Shown here in pieces: positions 1-16,598 of a stretch of DNA of 64,000 nucleotides. This DNA is from Syngnathus acus. Its lineage: Eukaryota > Chordata > Actinopteri > Syngnathiformes > Syngnathidae. Under the pieces are notes generated by a model, which saw only the letters and a list, made by a program, of their open reading frames with translations, ran no database searches and was not told the DNA's origin. The stretch is taken from assembly GCF_901709675.1 (NCBI RefSeq), contig NC_051102.1, forward strand, positions 4,995,412 through 5,059,411. The letters run 5' to 3'. The number at the start of each line of letters is the position of its first letter. Position 1 is the first letter of the stretch. The position numbers and the translations under genes are program-made.

Positions 1-54
1 GCTGACACACACAAACGCACACACACACACCGACACACACACACGTGCACGTTG
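1..54. repeat. CA-rich microsatellite
   Basis: Imperfect (CA)n tract at the left edge, interrupted by CG and AA dinucleotides. It is non-coding simple sequence. Confidence 0.85.
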
Positions 55-1520
55 CTATGAATAGAAGTGCGATGGTGTCACATTGATCTCATGTGACGGT
101 TTTCCTCAATCGGGTGTCTGTGGCATTATTGTTTGGTCCGGTCGTGCACGGTCTACCCTGGCGAGTCCAAGCTACCCCGTTAGCCAAAATATGAACGACA
201 GGGTGGCATGACAGTCAATCTATCAACACACCTTCACCTCCTTCTTTGTTTTCATGTTTGTATTTAGAAATCTTTGCATGTGTACGTCGTGACATCCCCA
301 TGGGTGTGGGTGGTTTCTTGCTTCATTTAGTTTTAGGAAACCCGCTGGCTAGCGAGCTCGCCGGCTGCACTTTAGCATCACATTGATGACATGAAGTGAA
401 TGGAAAAAAAAAATTGAATCCCCAGCCTAAACGCAATTTAGCTCTCAACGTCTATTTTGGGACTTGAGGGGAGAAATCCCCTCAGGACAAGTCCACTTTG
501 GAAACAGGCAAGATCTCACACATGGACAGACGGAGTGGCATTGTACTCATGTGGTGCATGTCACGAAAGCAGAGTACGCCAGGTCCGCCTCCTCTTTCAG
601 CCCCCTCTTCCTCCTCTTGCTCGTCATCAAGGAGCAAAAATGACAAGAGCTCGAAGGACGATCGGTCCTTGCTATCGGCGAGAACTCCAAAGGTGAATAT
701 TCATGCTGGGGGTGTTTGTTCTTTGACTTATTCTTTCAATGTTGGACTTATTTCTACAAATGATGCAAAATAGCGCTGAGCGTGCGTGTTTTGCTGCACG
801 ATCAACAGAATCTCTTTCACCCTTCATATGGCACAAAAAGGTCAACATTGAGTGGCCATCTTGCACGTGTCTGTTTTTGGCCCTCGCGGCTAATGCTACC
901 AAGCTAACGCGAGCGTCGATCCAACCGCAAAACGACTCATCGCCAGCCACTGCGGATGTGTTGAACAAAAAAACAAACCAGTCTTTGCACTTCAGGAGCT
1001 TGCACGTTTTTCCAGGAAGGGAATGACAAACTGGTTTTCCTGCTCCTAAAAGGGTGAGCCGTTGCTTTTTTTTTTTTAAATATTTTTGAACCTCCTTTTT
1101 TTTTTTTTTTTTAAATGACCGTCTATCCCTGACCTTCCGTACTGGGATTCCCATCGGCGTGCAAACAAGAAATTTAACTGTTTCCATCCCAGCGGCTGGA
1201 TGGAGGGAGGAAGACAACGCTGGGCCTCCTCCTGGTCTTCTTCATCTTGCTCTTTTTTTTCCCACATGGTCACGCGTCCGTTCCTTCTGGATTCTCTTGT
1301 GAGCTTTGCCACGACTCCCTGCAGTCTGGCAGCCGACTCTATATGGTCATGCGGCTGGTGTGGCTGGAAAAAGTCCTAAACTTTCTGAGGGCAGCGCCAT
1401 CTCGTGGACACTTGTGTCAAAGAAGACAACTGTCCAAACAAGACGCACACTTTGTCCATATTGAAAATAAAACAGCAGCTGAAGATGAACAAAGTCTTGT
1501 TTGCGTTCTTCTTTTGCCAG
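55..1520. other. Upstream/intronic DNA before first visible DIP2C exon
   Basis: No recognisable protein-coding homology apart from the candidate exon at 573-692. The stretch contains poly-T runs near 1063-1111 and a possible weak CpG component. The first visible DIP2C exon at 1521 begins with the last two bases of a glycine codon, so this is most likely DIP2C intron 1. I could not find the expected exon 1, which would encode an N-terminal ELELSE-type sequence. Confidence 0.5.
573..692 (+). other. Candidate orphan 120-nt exon, Ser/Lys-rich
   Basis: This stretch is bounded by an AG acceptor (gaaagcag) and a GT donor (AAAG/gtgaat). It is exactly 40 codons in phase 0 and reads Pro-rich, then a serine run, then a Lys/Asp-rich tail (SKNDKSSKDDRS). 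It does not match the DIP2C N-terminus in order. It could be an alternative exon, part of an unrecognised gene, or chance. Confidence 0.22.
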
Positions 1521-4500
1521 GTGACATCACGCAGAAAGGTTACGAGAAGAAACGATGTCAACTGATTGGAGCCTTTTTACCACAAATTCCAGGCAAGCAC
1601 TTTGACTCGCTTTCAACTCATTCCAACATATGAAACACACGAGGAAACTCGTGAGCACAGTTGAGGCCAAGCTCCAAAGAGGTCCAAGCGTGCTAGCTTC
1701 AAGCTTCGCCCAGTTCAAGTTTGCTATGAAAAGACAAGGAATTGAAAATTGTGTTTGGCCTGCAACTCACCATCAAAATCTTGGTCCCATTCTGAAATTT
1801 GTCACAATACCACTCAAATAATCAGTTGATCGGCCGCTTCATTTAAAAAATAGTTACGGAATAAAATCACTTATTTTTGGGTCCCTTAACGCTTTGAACA
1901 ACAATGATATGATTTCAGGTCAAACGTTTGACTCTTTTACACATCTTTGTTGTCAAATGTGTGTAAGTCGGCAAAAAAAGGCCCATTTTCATTTGGGGCA
2001 GGGTTGAACGTCATTGATATGGGCCGATAAATCGGTCTGTTCCAAGTTGTGCTGTCGTGTCTACTCTGCAGCTGCGGCGCAGGAGAGGAGACCGTCCTTG
2101 GCGTCACGCCGCCGACGCTTGTCGGGTTCCCGGGATGACGCTAACCCGCTCAGGTGAATTCAATTTCTAATCTGGATCCATTGTCAGTCGGGCCAACGGC
2201 GTCGTCGTGTGTGCTCAGACGTCCACAGCGAGGCAGTGCAGGCGGCCTTGGCCAAGCACGGCCAGAGGAAGATGGCCGTGCCCATGCCGTCCAAGCGACG
2301 CTCCCTGGTGGCGCGCAACTCCGCCTATACGCCGCCAGGTACCAACACATTTGCGACAATTCGGCACATTTCGAGCCGCTGACGATCGGACCTCGCATGT
2401 TAACGCGGACAGGATCGCGACCACGCATCCGTTTCCAAAGCTTCGTCTTTGTGCCACGCAGATACGTCCTCGGGTTCCGAGGGGGAGGACTCTGAGGAGG
2501 ACCACGGGCGTGCAAGAGCAGGACGAAGGGGAGGCAACGCAGCCGTGGCGGGGCGCGTTGTCGCTGCGCGCCGCTCGTCCGCCCCGATGCCGACTCGTCC
2601 ACCACCTCCTCTTCCTCGTCCGCCAGCAGTGGGGGTGACGGGCCGCGGGCGCCAAGCCAAAGGTCTGGCCCAGCACGGTCTGTGTCTCTGCACACCGGCT
2701 GCGCCGCACCAGCAGCACCGCAAGCCCGGTAGATGACAGATGAAGTCCAGGTGGATCAAAAACTGATGCTCAGCAAAGGTCTGAGCAGGAAGGTTTGATG
2801 TCAAGCATATTATCAGTTCGACTGGGTTTTTATCTTGGGGCTGTCGTGACACACTCGTGGACCGGAGAACCACCCGTATGTATCCACTTGATATTTGAAA
2901 TTTACGTGGATGTCGGAACGTCTGGACCTGACCCCAAATTAGATGAAGGCCAGAAGTTGAGATTTGAAAGTGACACATGGGCAAGTCGAAGAAAAAGTGC
3001 CAACGTGTGATGTAGGTCGCTGGAGTTCTACTCTTCCGTCAACTTTTTGACTACATATCCTTCACTTGCCCAGCCAAGTGTCCCAATAGTTTGGGCCTTC
3101 AACCGTGACTTTTTAACACTACACTACCATTTGTCCCCCCTTTTGCTAGAGATGCCCTCTGCCCCTCCGGACGTGACGAGTTCCACCAACAATGCCGCCA
3201 CCGCCGACGAGATCCAAGGGGAGAAAAAGTCTGGCGGCGGCCACAGACAAACGTGCAAATACGGCAACGCTGAGCTGATGGAGACTGGAGACGGTGAGCC
3301 GTGCAAATTGGAGAAAAGATCTAAATAAAAATCATTCAGACATGCCACACAAAAGACTTTTGTGAACCACCTTGCCAAAGGTGAAGAATAAAAAAACGTG
3401 AGACTTCTAAATGGATGCTGTTTCTTGTTTGTGGCAGGTGTTCCGGTCAGCAGCAGAGTTTCAGCCAAGATTCAGCAGCTGGTCAACACGCTGAAGAGAC
3501 CCAAGAGACCGCCGCTTCGGGAGTTCTTTGTGGACGACTTTGAGGAGCTGCTGGAGGGTAAAGCGCTTTCCCAAGAGTCAACCGGCCGAATGCCGTTTCT
3601 CATCTTGGGCAGAAAAACAAATGTATATGTCCAAACCTGGGCATTTTGCCATCCTTTGATGCCAACAGCGCAGCAACCGGACCCCGACCTGCCCAAAGCG
3701 GAGGGGGCCCAGACGGAGCCGGCCCAGGGGGAGGAACTGGGTGCCGAGTCGCCCTGCCTGGAGGCCGCCCTGCAGCGGTGGGCCTCCGTCTCCCCCAAGT
3801 CCCCCTGCCTCACCAGCGTGGACGCCAACGGGAAGCCGTTCTGCCAGCTCACCTACGGTGGGGAATGCCCACATCGTCTTGCGGTCCCGTTCAACACTCA
3901 CTGAGCTTTTCTTTTTTGGCCGTGCTGCGTCGTGTTTGCAGGTAAACTTTGGTCCAGGAGTGTGAAGGTGGCCTACAACCTGTCGCACAAGCTGGGAACC
4001 AAACAGGAACCTCTCGTCAGAGCCGGAGACAGAGTCAGTCCACGTTTCGGCAAAAGCCATGCTCATACTTGACATCTGTGCCATCTGCCATCTTTTCATT
4101 CTGGATTTTGGGGGTGGTAGAAATGAAATCTGTGTTAAAAATGCTTTGAGGTTCCAAATAAGCACAATCCCATTTTCCCACAGGTGGCGCTGGTGTTCCC
4201 CAACAACGACCCCGGCTCATTCATGACGGCCTTCTACGGCTGCCTGCTGGCCGACGTGGTGCCCGTGCCTGTCGAAGTGCCTCTCACACGGAAGGCCAGT
4301 CTGGCGTGTCGGGTAGCGTGGTTGACAGCAGGCGGCGCGCTAACGCGGCCGTCCCCTTTTGCTTTCTCCCATCAGGACGCGGGCGGTCAGCAGATTGGCT
4401 TCCTTTTGGGCAGCTGCGGCATCAGCGTGGCTCTCACCAGCGACCTCTGCCACAAAGGACTTCCCAAGAGTCCCACTGGCGACATTCTGCACTTTAAAGG

Positions 4501-7500
4501 TCCTAAAAAGACATGACAGGCGGTTGCGCGCCTCACCTGCACATGCTCAACTCAAGCGCAAAACAAACATGGGCAACGACGTGTGTTGATTCGCATGCTC
4601 AGGCTGGCCCAAGCTGCTGTGGATCGTGACGGAATCCAATCACTTGTCCAAGACACCTAGAGACTGGTTACCCCGCATCAGGGACCCCGGACCCGACACG
4701 GCATACATTGAGGTGAAGGGAGGGGAGTCATTGAGGGATGGTGAACGAGTACTTCACTTTTGTATTAAGAGTCCAAATAATAATCAGGTTTCAGAATCGG
4801 AGTCTCGTAATTTCTGGATCGCCGCTTCCCGTTTACTTCTGGTCAGACTTTTGCAACGGACAAATCCTGAAAACAAAAGTTGCTTTGCATGATGTTTTTA
4901 GACTTATTTACCTATTTGTCATGATTCTGGAATGGATTAATGGCATTTCACTTTAGATCCATGTAAAATATTGATAGAATATAAACTTCAAAATAATTCT
5001 GTGTGTGTGTGTCAGTACAAGACGTGCAAAGATGGCGGCGTCCTGGGTGTGACGGTGTCACGTGCCGCCATGTTGACTCATTGTCGGGCCCTCACGCAGG
5101 CCTGCGCCTACACCGAAGGTGACGTCATCATCATCCTCGTCATCCTCCTTTAGGTGGCGCTCACATGTTTTTTGTGTGCAGCCGAGACCATCGTTAACGT
5201 TCTGGACTTCAAGAAGGATGTCGGACTTTGGCATGCCGTCCTCACTGTGAGAAATATGCACAAACAGCCGCACACATGCAATGGCTAGCAAAGGTCTGCT
5301 CAACCCGGCTCAATGTCGATGCCAGCCATTGGAGCAAGTCCTCTTTTCCCCCCCGACAAAAGGCGTCGTAAACGCCCACATGTGTGTGTACGTGTTAGAG
5401 CGTGATGAATATGCTGCACGTGGTGAGCATCCCGTATGCCCTGATGAAGGTCAACCCGCTCGCGTGGATCCAGAAAGTGTGTCAGTTCAAAGGTAAACAA
5501 CGGCAGGCGGGGCGGGCGAAAGCGGCACCCCGTCGCCATTTTCCCTGAAAGTGGTGCGTGTGGTTCAGCCAAGGTGGCGTGCGTCAAGTCGCGCGACATG
5601 CACTGGGCTCTGGTGGCGCATCGCGATCAGCGCGACATCAACTTGGCCTCGCTCAGAATGCTGCTGGTCGCCGACGGCGCCAACCCCTGTAAGCGTGCAA
5701 CACGTGCAAAGCGTACCTCCGAACTCGAGCGCTCACTCTGCCGTCCTCTCTCCTAGGGTCCGTCTCGTCATGTGACGCCTTCCTCAACGTCTTCTGCACC
5801 AAAGGCTTGAAGTCGGGCATCATTTGTCCCTGCGCCGGCTCGCCCGAGGCGCTCTCCGTGGCCATCAGGAGGTCCGCATTCATGCAAATTTTGGGGACAT
5901 TTCCCTCCCAAATGCTTTCCGAAAAACATTTTACGAAACACAACGAGAGCTGCAGCTGGAACAGTCGGCGGGAACGTGTCGCCTTCTGATTGGGTGACGA
6001 CTTTTGTGCGCAGGCCCGCCAAGGATACAAGCGAGACGCCCCCTCGCGGCGTTTTGTCCATGTACAGTCTCAGCCACGGAGTCATCAGACTCGACTCGGA
6101 CGACAAGCTCGCCGTGCTCGCTGTGCAGGATGTCGGAAGAGTCATGCCTGGAGGTGACTGTGCACGCACACACACACACACAATTTGAGTTTGGCCAAAG
6201 TGTGGGAGAGGAGGTTTTGCTCAGCGTGTTAATATCCACAGCTGTGATGTGCGCGGTGAAGATGGACGGCGTCCCCCAGCTATGTAAAAGCGACGAGGTG
6301 GGCGAGTTGTGCGTGCGCACGGTGGCCACGGGCTCGTCCTACTACGGCCTCAGTGGAAGGACCAAGAACACCTTTGAGGTTGGAAAAGGACCTCTTTGCT
6401 TGGTCTTTGCCTGTTTTTGGGAGGTGGAACCGGATGGTTCCTAAATTGTCTGCAGGTGGTCCCTGTCACCAGCGCTGGCACTGTCGTCGACGATTCTCCC
6501 TTCACCAGGACGGGACTGCTGGGCTTCGTGGCTGCGTCGGGTCTGGTGTACGTGGCGGGCAAGATCGATGGTCTGTTGGCAGTAGGCGGGCGCCACCACA
6601 ACGCCGACGACATCGTGGCCACGGCGCTTGCCGTGGAGCCCATGAAGTTTGTCTACAGGGGCCGGTGAGCAGCCCTTGAGTCAAATGTCAGCTTCGAACA
6701 CCTTCAAAGTTGCGTCTGCGTGCGTGCGACAGGATAGCCGTGTTCTCCATCGAGGTCCTGCACGATGAGAGGATCGTGGTGGTCGCTGAGCAGCGGCCCG
6801 ACTCCACCGAGGAGGACAGCTTCCAATGGATGAGCCGCGTGCTGCAGGTACACCCGCGTGCACACGTATGCACGCGCAGCTGTACCTAAAGGCGGCGGTT
6901 GCCCTTTGAAGGCGATCGACGGGATCCACCGGGTGGGTGTGTACTGCCTAGTTCTGGTCTCGCCCAACACGCTCCCCAAGAGTCCTCTAGGGGGCATCCA
7001 CCTGTGCGAAACCAAGCAGCTCTTCCTGGAGGGGGCGCTGCACCCCTCCAACGTCCTCATGTGCCCGCACACCTGCGTCACCAACCTGCCCAAACCACGA
7101 CAGAAACAACCAGGTGGGAGACGCACACACGTGCGCACACTCGGTCGGGCGTCACGTGGCCTGAGGATCTTCTGGCTCTTGGCAGAAATCGGCCCCGCGT
7201 CGGTGATGCTGGGGAATCTGGTGTCCGGGAAGAGGATCGCTCAGGCCAGCGGGAGAGACCTGACTCAGGCCGAGGACAGTCACCAGGTGGGTTGACACAA
7301 TGTGTGTGTGCATGCGTGCGCGAGGCAGACGGCTACATCCTCCAATACGTTTCAGTTCCTGTTCCTGTCTGAGGTGTTACAGTGGCGAGCACAGAGCACA
7401 CCGGAACATGTGCTCTACACGCTGCTCAACTCACGGGTGAGTGAGTACACACGCACACCCAAGCGCGCACACGCGCGCACAAAGGGAATCACCCGATAGG

Positions 7501-10416
7501 ACTTGCACGCGACCTCCCCCAGGGGGCGACGGCCAGCTCAGTGACGTGCTCACAGCTCCACAAGAAGGCCGAGAAGGTGGCGGCCATGCTGGCCGAACGC
7601 AGCCACCTTCGGGACGGAGATCACGTGGCGCTGCTCTACCCTCCAGGTGATGCCACCAAACGGCCGCGTTGGAGCTTGAGTGTGTTTGCGTTTCCGGAGA
7701 CGCTTTATGATGACGCTTTCCGGCAAGTAGCCAGTTACAGCTTGACGACCGCGTGCATCTATCTCCAGGCATGGAGCTGATCGTGTCATTTTACGGCTGC
7801 TTGTATGCCGGCTGCGTGCCCGTCACCGTACGCCCGCCTCACCCCCGCGACGTCGCCACCACGCTGCCCACCGTCAAGATGATCGTCGAGGTAAACGGCA
7901 CACAGAACGCAAAATACATTTTCAAGGTAAGCGCTCCACGTGAATTGTGTATATCGTGTTGCAGGTGAGTTGTTCGGTGTGCGTGCTGACCACTCAGGTC
8001 ATCTCCAAGCTGCTCAGGTCCAAGGAGGCCTCGGCTGCCGTGGACTCCCGCACGTGGCCGCCCATCCTGGACACAGGTACACGCTGACGCATATCTGCGC
8101 TTGGATGGGAGAGTAACTTCATGACGCTTTATGTGTGCTTAGATGATTTACCAAAGAAGAAAGCTCCTCTACTGTACAAACCCTCCAACTCCGACACGCT
8201 GGCGTACCTGGACTTCAGCGTGTCCACCACCGGCATGCTCGCTGGAGTCAAGGTACACACATGACAAGTTGCACAAGATTTGCGCGGCCCTAACACGCAC
8301 GCATGCACGCACACGTGTGTTCAGATGTCTCACGCGGCCACCAGCGCCCTGTGCCGCTCCATCAAGCTGCAGTGCGAGCTGTACCCGTCCAGAGAGGTGG
8401 CCATCTGCCTGGACCCGTACTGCGGCCTGGGCTTAGTCCTCTGGTGCCTCTGCAGGTGGGTGAAGCAAAGCAAATGTCTTTGTCGGTCATGGCGCGCTGA
8501 CGTGTGGTGCGCTGACGTTGCAGCGTGTACTCGGGCCACCGCTCCATCCTGATCCCGCCGTGCGAGCTGGAGAGCAACGCCTCCTTGTGGCTTTGGGCCG
8601 TCAGCCAGCACAAGGTGCGAGACACATTCTGCTCGTACGGCGTGGTGGACACCAGCACCAGAGGGCTCGCTATGCAGACGGACGCGCTCAAGGTAAGCCA
8701 TGGCAAAGGCCACCCCCGCAGGCGCCGCCCCTGCTGACACCGCACCCACTTTTGACAGAGTCGCGGCGTGGACTTGTCCCGCGTGAGGACCTGCGTGGTG
8801 GTGGCTGAGGAGCGGCCTCGGACCTCGCTGACGCGGTCCTTCTCCAAGCTCTTCAAGGACCTCGGCCTTCAGTCCCGAGCCGTCAGCACCGCCTTCGGAT
8901 GCCGGGTCAACATGGCTGTCTGCCTTCAGGTGAGTTTGAGGTCAATTCTGGCTCATGAAAACAAACAACCAGGTGAACAGGAAAAAGAAATAAATGTAAC
9001 GTCTCCTCAGGGAACGTCCGGTCCCGACCCGACCACCGTCTTCGTGGACATGAGGGCGCTGCGTCACGACAGGTACGCTAACAGCTCGAGGCTAACGCGC
9101 AGGCGCTAACAATGCTTGCTTTGCGGTGCTCCAGGGTGCGACTGGTCGAGAAGGGATCGCCTCACAGCTTGCCCTTGATGGAGTCTGGCAAGGTGAGTGG
9201 GACCGGCACCGGGCCTTTTCTTCCTTTTGTCATCGTTGTTCAATATTTGAAAATTGCGACACAAGCCGTGAACATTTTTGGGCTCCCATGCCATGAATAT
9301 TTTTGTGCTCCTAAGCCGTGAACTTTTTGCGCCGCCGTTTTGTGCCAATGATATTTTGCATTCCTTGCTGGCTCTCAGATCCTTCCTGGCGTTCGCATTA
9401 TCATCGCCAATCCGGAGACCAAAGGACCCATGGGAGAGTCTCACCTGGGCGAGGTCCTTTTTTGATTCCGTCGTCATTTGCTGAATAGAAACGGGGAGAG
9501 GAGATTTATGCTGCGGCGACTCTGGTTGTTTTCTTTAGATTTGGGTTCAGAGCAGCCACAACGCAAGCGGCTACATGAGCGTGTACGGGGACGAGGCGCC
9601 GCCGTCCGATCACTTTGCGTCCAGACTGAGCTTCGGAGACACGCACAGCCAGTGGTCGCGGACGGGTTACTTGGGCTTCCTGCGCAGGACGCAACTGACC
9701 GACGCCAACGGAGGTCAGTGGTGCCAGCGGTCGTCTTTTGGGCCACTTCCAAAAACACATGACGGTTGAGCTACCCTCCCACAGAGCGCCACGACGCACT
9801 CTACGTGGTGGGCGCCTTGGAGGAGGCCATGGAGCTGCGGGGCATGCGCTACCATCCCGTCGACATCGAGACCTCCGTCGTCAGGACGCACAAGAGCATC
9901 GCACAGTGGTCAGCAGCAAATTCGGGTTTATTCTTCTGAAATTTGATGGTTTTTTTCCATGAGATGACGTTTTCTTCTTTCAAAAACATTTAACTTTTAT
10001 CGACTCAAATTACGAAAAACAAGACTTTATATTGCCAAGGTGATGGTTAAAAAGATTGAATTTTCTAATTGAATCATAGTTTTTTTGCCTTTTTTTTTGA
10101 CTTAGTGGGGACCAAAGAAATCCAACTTAAGTCCATTTTTGCCTGTCCTATTGTTTTTACCAGCGCAGTGTTCACGTGGAGCAACCTGCTGGTGGCGGTG
10201 GTGGAGCTGGCAGCGTCGGAGCAGGAGGCGCTGGACCTGGTGCCGCTGGTGACCAACGCCGTCCTGGAGGAGCACTACCTGATCGTAGGCGTGGTGGTGG
10301 TCGCTGACGTGGGCGTGGTCCCCATCAACTCGCGGGGCGAAAAGCAACGCATGCACCTGCGCGACGGATTCCTGGCCGACCAGCTGGACCCCGTCTACGT
10401 AGCCTACAACATGTAG
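1521..10416 (+). CDS. DIP2C: Disco-interacting protein 2 homolog C (5' incomplete)
   Basis: DIP2 proteins have an N-terminal DMAP1-binding region and two tandem fatty-acyl-AMP-ligase-like adenylation domains, and affect lipid homeostasis and neuronal morphology. Thirty-six exons can be joined in phase, giving about 1,529 residues plus a missing exon 1 (human DIP2C is about 1,556). Exons: 1521-1592, 2072-2153, 2229-2338, 2462-2728, 3150-3293, 3438-3557, 3669-3857, 3942-4033, 4184-4294, 4376-4499, 4603-4712, 5016-5118, 5182-5246, 5399-5492, 5569-5688, 5757-5871, 6014-6153, 6242-6378, 6456-6664, 6733-6847, 6912-7113, 7186-7286, 7356-7436, 7523-7646, 7769-7890, 7965-8076, 8143-8252, 8325-8455, 8524-8692, 8759-8929, 9011-9072, 9135-9192, 9379-9453, 9539-9713, 9785-9908, 10164-10416. 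Visible family signatures are GDITQKGYEKKR, REFFVDDFEELLE, VALVFPNNDPG, AYLDFSVSTTGMLAGVK and the C-terminal DPVYVAYNM. YGNAELMETGDG and the WDR37/ADARB2 neighbours favour DIP2C over A or B. The 1592 and 4294 donors are GC type. Exon 2462-2728 shows a frame anomaly. Confidence 0.93.
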
Positions 10417-10560
10417 CCACCAAGGCGTCCTTAAAGGCAGGCAGATGTCCTCCTCTCTGCAAAGATTCCTGGGGGCCTTCTCCGCTTCCCAAACAAAGCA
10501 AAGCGCCTTCTTGTGGGCTCAGGGAGAACAAAGCACCATCTGGCCGAGGAACACCAGAAG

Positions 10561-10962
10561 ACCTAGGTCAGTGTTTCTTAACCTTGTTGGAGGTACGGAA
10601 CCCCGCCAGTTTCATATGCGCATCCACCGAACGCCTCTTTAGTGAAAAATAAAATTATTTTTTTCAAATTCACGACATAGATGTCTTTTAGTGGTGCACA
10701 AAATGAGCCGTGCATGAACATCACCTTGTTCAAAGAACAAAACCAACACAATGCATGAACTCACAACAAATTACACACCTGCAAATCAGTGAGACTTCTG
10801 TTGCCTTTTGCGAGACCAGTTCAGATATGCGTCATCACAAATTTACATGATAGATCAGGTGTGTTCGGACCTCCCCAGTGGAGGCTCTGCCGAACCCCTG
10901 AGACCGACTCACTGAACCCCTAGGGTTCGATCGAACCCAGGTTAAGAACCACTGACCTAGAT
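10561..10962. mobile_element. hAT-type non-autonomous element (MITE) with 8-bp TSD
   Basis: Inverted termini are visible: CAGTGTTTCTTAACCTTG at 10569 and the complementary AGGTTAAGAACCACTG ending at 10954. The 8-bp flanks are acctaggt (10561-10568) and acctagat (10955-10962), a 7/8 match, as expected for hAT transposition. The roughly 386-bp interior has no transposase ORF. It lies just 3' of DIP2C. Confidence 0.85.
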
Positions 10963-12462
10963 ATAGTCATGATGGGTTCAGAGCGGCCACAACGCGGGCA
11001 GTCGTGCAAGTTCGAAACGTTTTGCCCTTTCAGTTTGTTTGTAAATGCACACCAAATAAATGACATTTTCTTATCTTTTTGATACGAGTCCTTTCTCGGT
11101 GAAATCCCAACTACTTTTAGTTTTATATGTGTAATTATGTACAAAAAAGTGATTTAATTTATTTTGCCTTTGCATTCAGCTGACAGACATCTTTGAGAAT
11201 CAGAAAGAACTTTTGCAGTCTGATGGTGGAAAGATTTGATTCTGAATTTTTTCCCACTCCCTATGCAAAAAAACATTTGGCAAAACCAAATGTTTAATAC
11301 CAATGTTTATACTTTTATGCAAAGATATTTTTGTGGGTGACTGTGGAAGGGGTGAGCACTTTGCTCAAGTGTTGTTTGTTTGACCTTTTTTTTTTAATGC
11401 CCTTATTTTGGGATTGTCAACAAATGTTATTTTTGTTGTATGACTATGATCATTTTAAGTTAGCACATAGAACAGGTTGGCTGCTTCCTTGTCTTTCTGT
11501 TCTTCAGGTTTGGCTCCAAATGCTGAATTGGCAAGAATATGTACCTCATTAAATTGATGGAACGTCTTAGAGCTTTTATTGTGAAAATCCGCTGCACTGC
11601 ACCAGAAGTCGCTCCTTGTCCGTCAGGTAGCAGCACTAGTCAAGTGTCAGGGCGTCTGTTTTTATGTTTTGGTATTTTTCCTCAATCTATTTACTGGCTC
11701 GACCTAATTCCTGGCCATGTTCTGCAGGCCGTCGCCTCACCTGTAGACTTTGAGGTAAGTTCCCAGTCGCCCTTTGTAGCCTTGACACCTCCGTTAGCTA
11801 GCCTGATGGTGTTATTGAAAGCTAACGGCGTCAACATTAGCTTACCCTCCTAATTTCGTCGCGAGATTGGCGATTAAACGTTGCCACAAACTATTTTGCT
11901 GTCCATTTCCCATTCCGTCACAAACTTTCGATTGTCGTGCCGAGCGAGGTGATTGACAGCAGTTATATTTTACACACAAGTCAAGTTTCAGGAAAACAGA
12001 AACCCAGTACTGTAAATGTCTTTACTCATTTGACCCAACGTCGTCAACACATTTTGCACTTGTTAGGTTATTTTCAACTGCAGTCGTGGTACAGTGTACC
12101 CCCGCCGTTGGCGTGGGAGAGCCCGAACCTTGTCGCAAATAGAGAAAATCCACGAGTAATTGAAGCTTACTCACAGATTTGCAATTGCTTGAAGATACCG
12201 CAAGATGGCGGCAAATCACCCCCCCCCCCCCCCTCCATTCCCATAATCTTAATTCCTTATTAACACTGAAATGCCACCAAAGTAATGCTTGTTTTCATCT
12301 CAAATCAAAAGATGGACGGACAGGCGGATGGATTAGTTTTTAATGAATCGGGGACAGAGCTGGAACAGATGAATGAGATCTGATTTGGGAGAAAAGCATG
12401 TCGTTTGCATGTTGTCTCCGGCTTTCAGACTGCGCCACCGAGGCCTTCGGCAAGTGGGAGGC
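10963..12462. other. DIP2C-WDR37 intergenic and WDR37 5' region
   Basis: AATAAA at 11055-11060 is a plausible late DIP2C poly(A) signal. A possible non-coding WDR37 first exon ends near 11754, where the donor reads GACTTTGAG/gtaagt. A poly-C run sits at about 12218-12233. No other gene was recognised. Confidence 0.4.

Positions 12463-16598
<4,136 letters not shown>

Noticed and set aside
2150-2718. Long minus-strand ORFs (up to 181 codons) opposite DIP2C
   Set aside because: They are shadows of GC-rich coding sequence on the plus strand, Arg/Pro-rich, without domain similarity.
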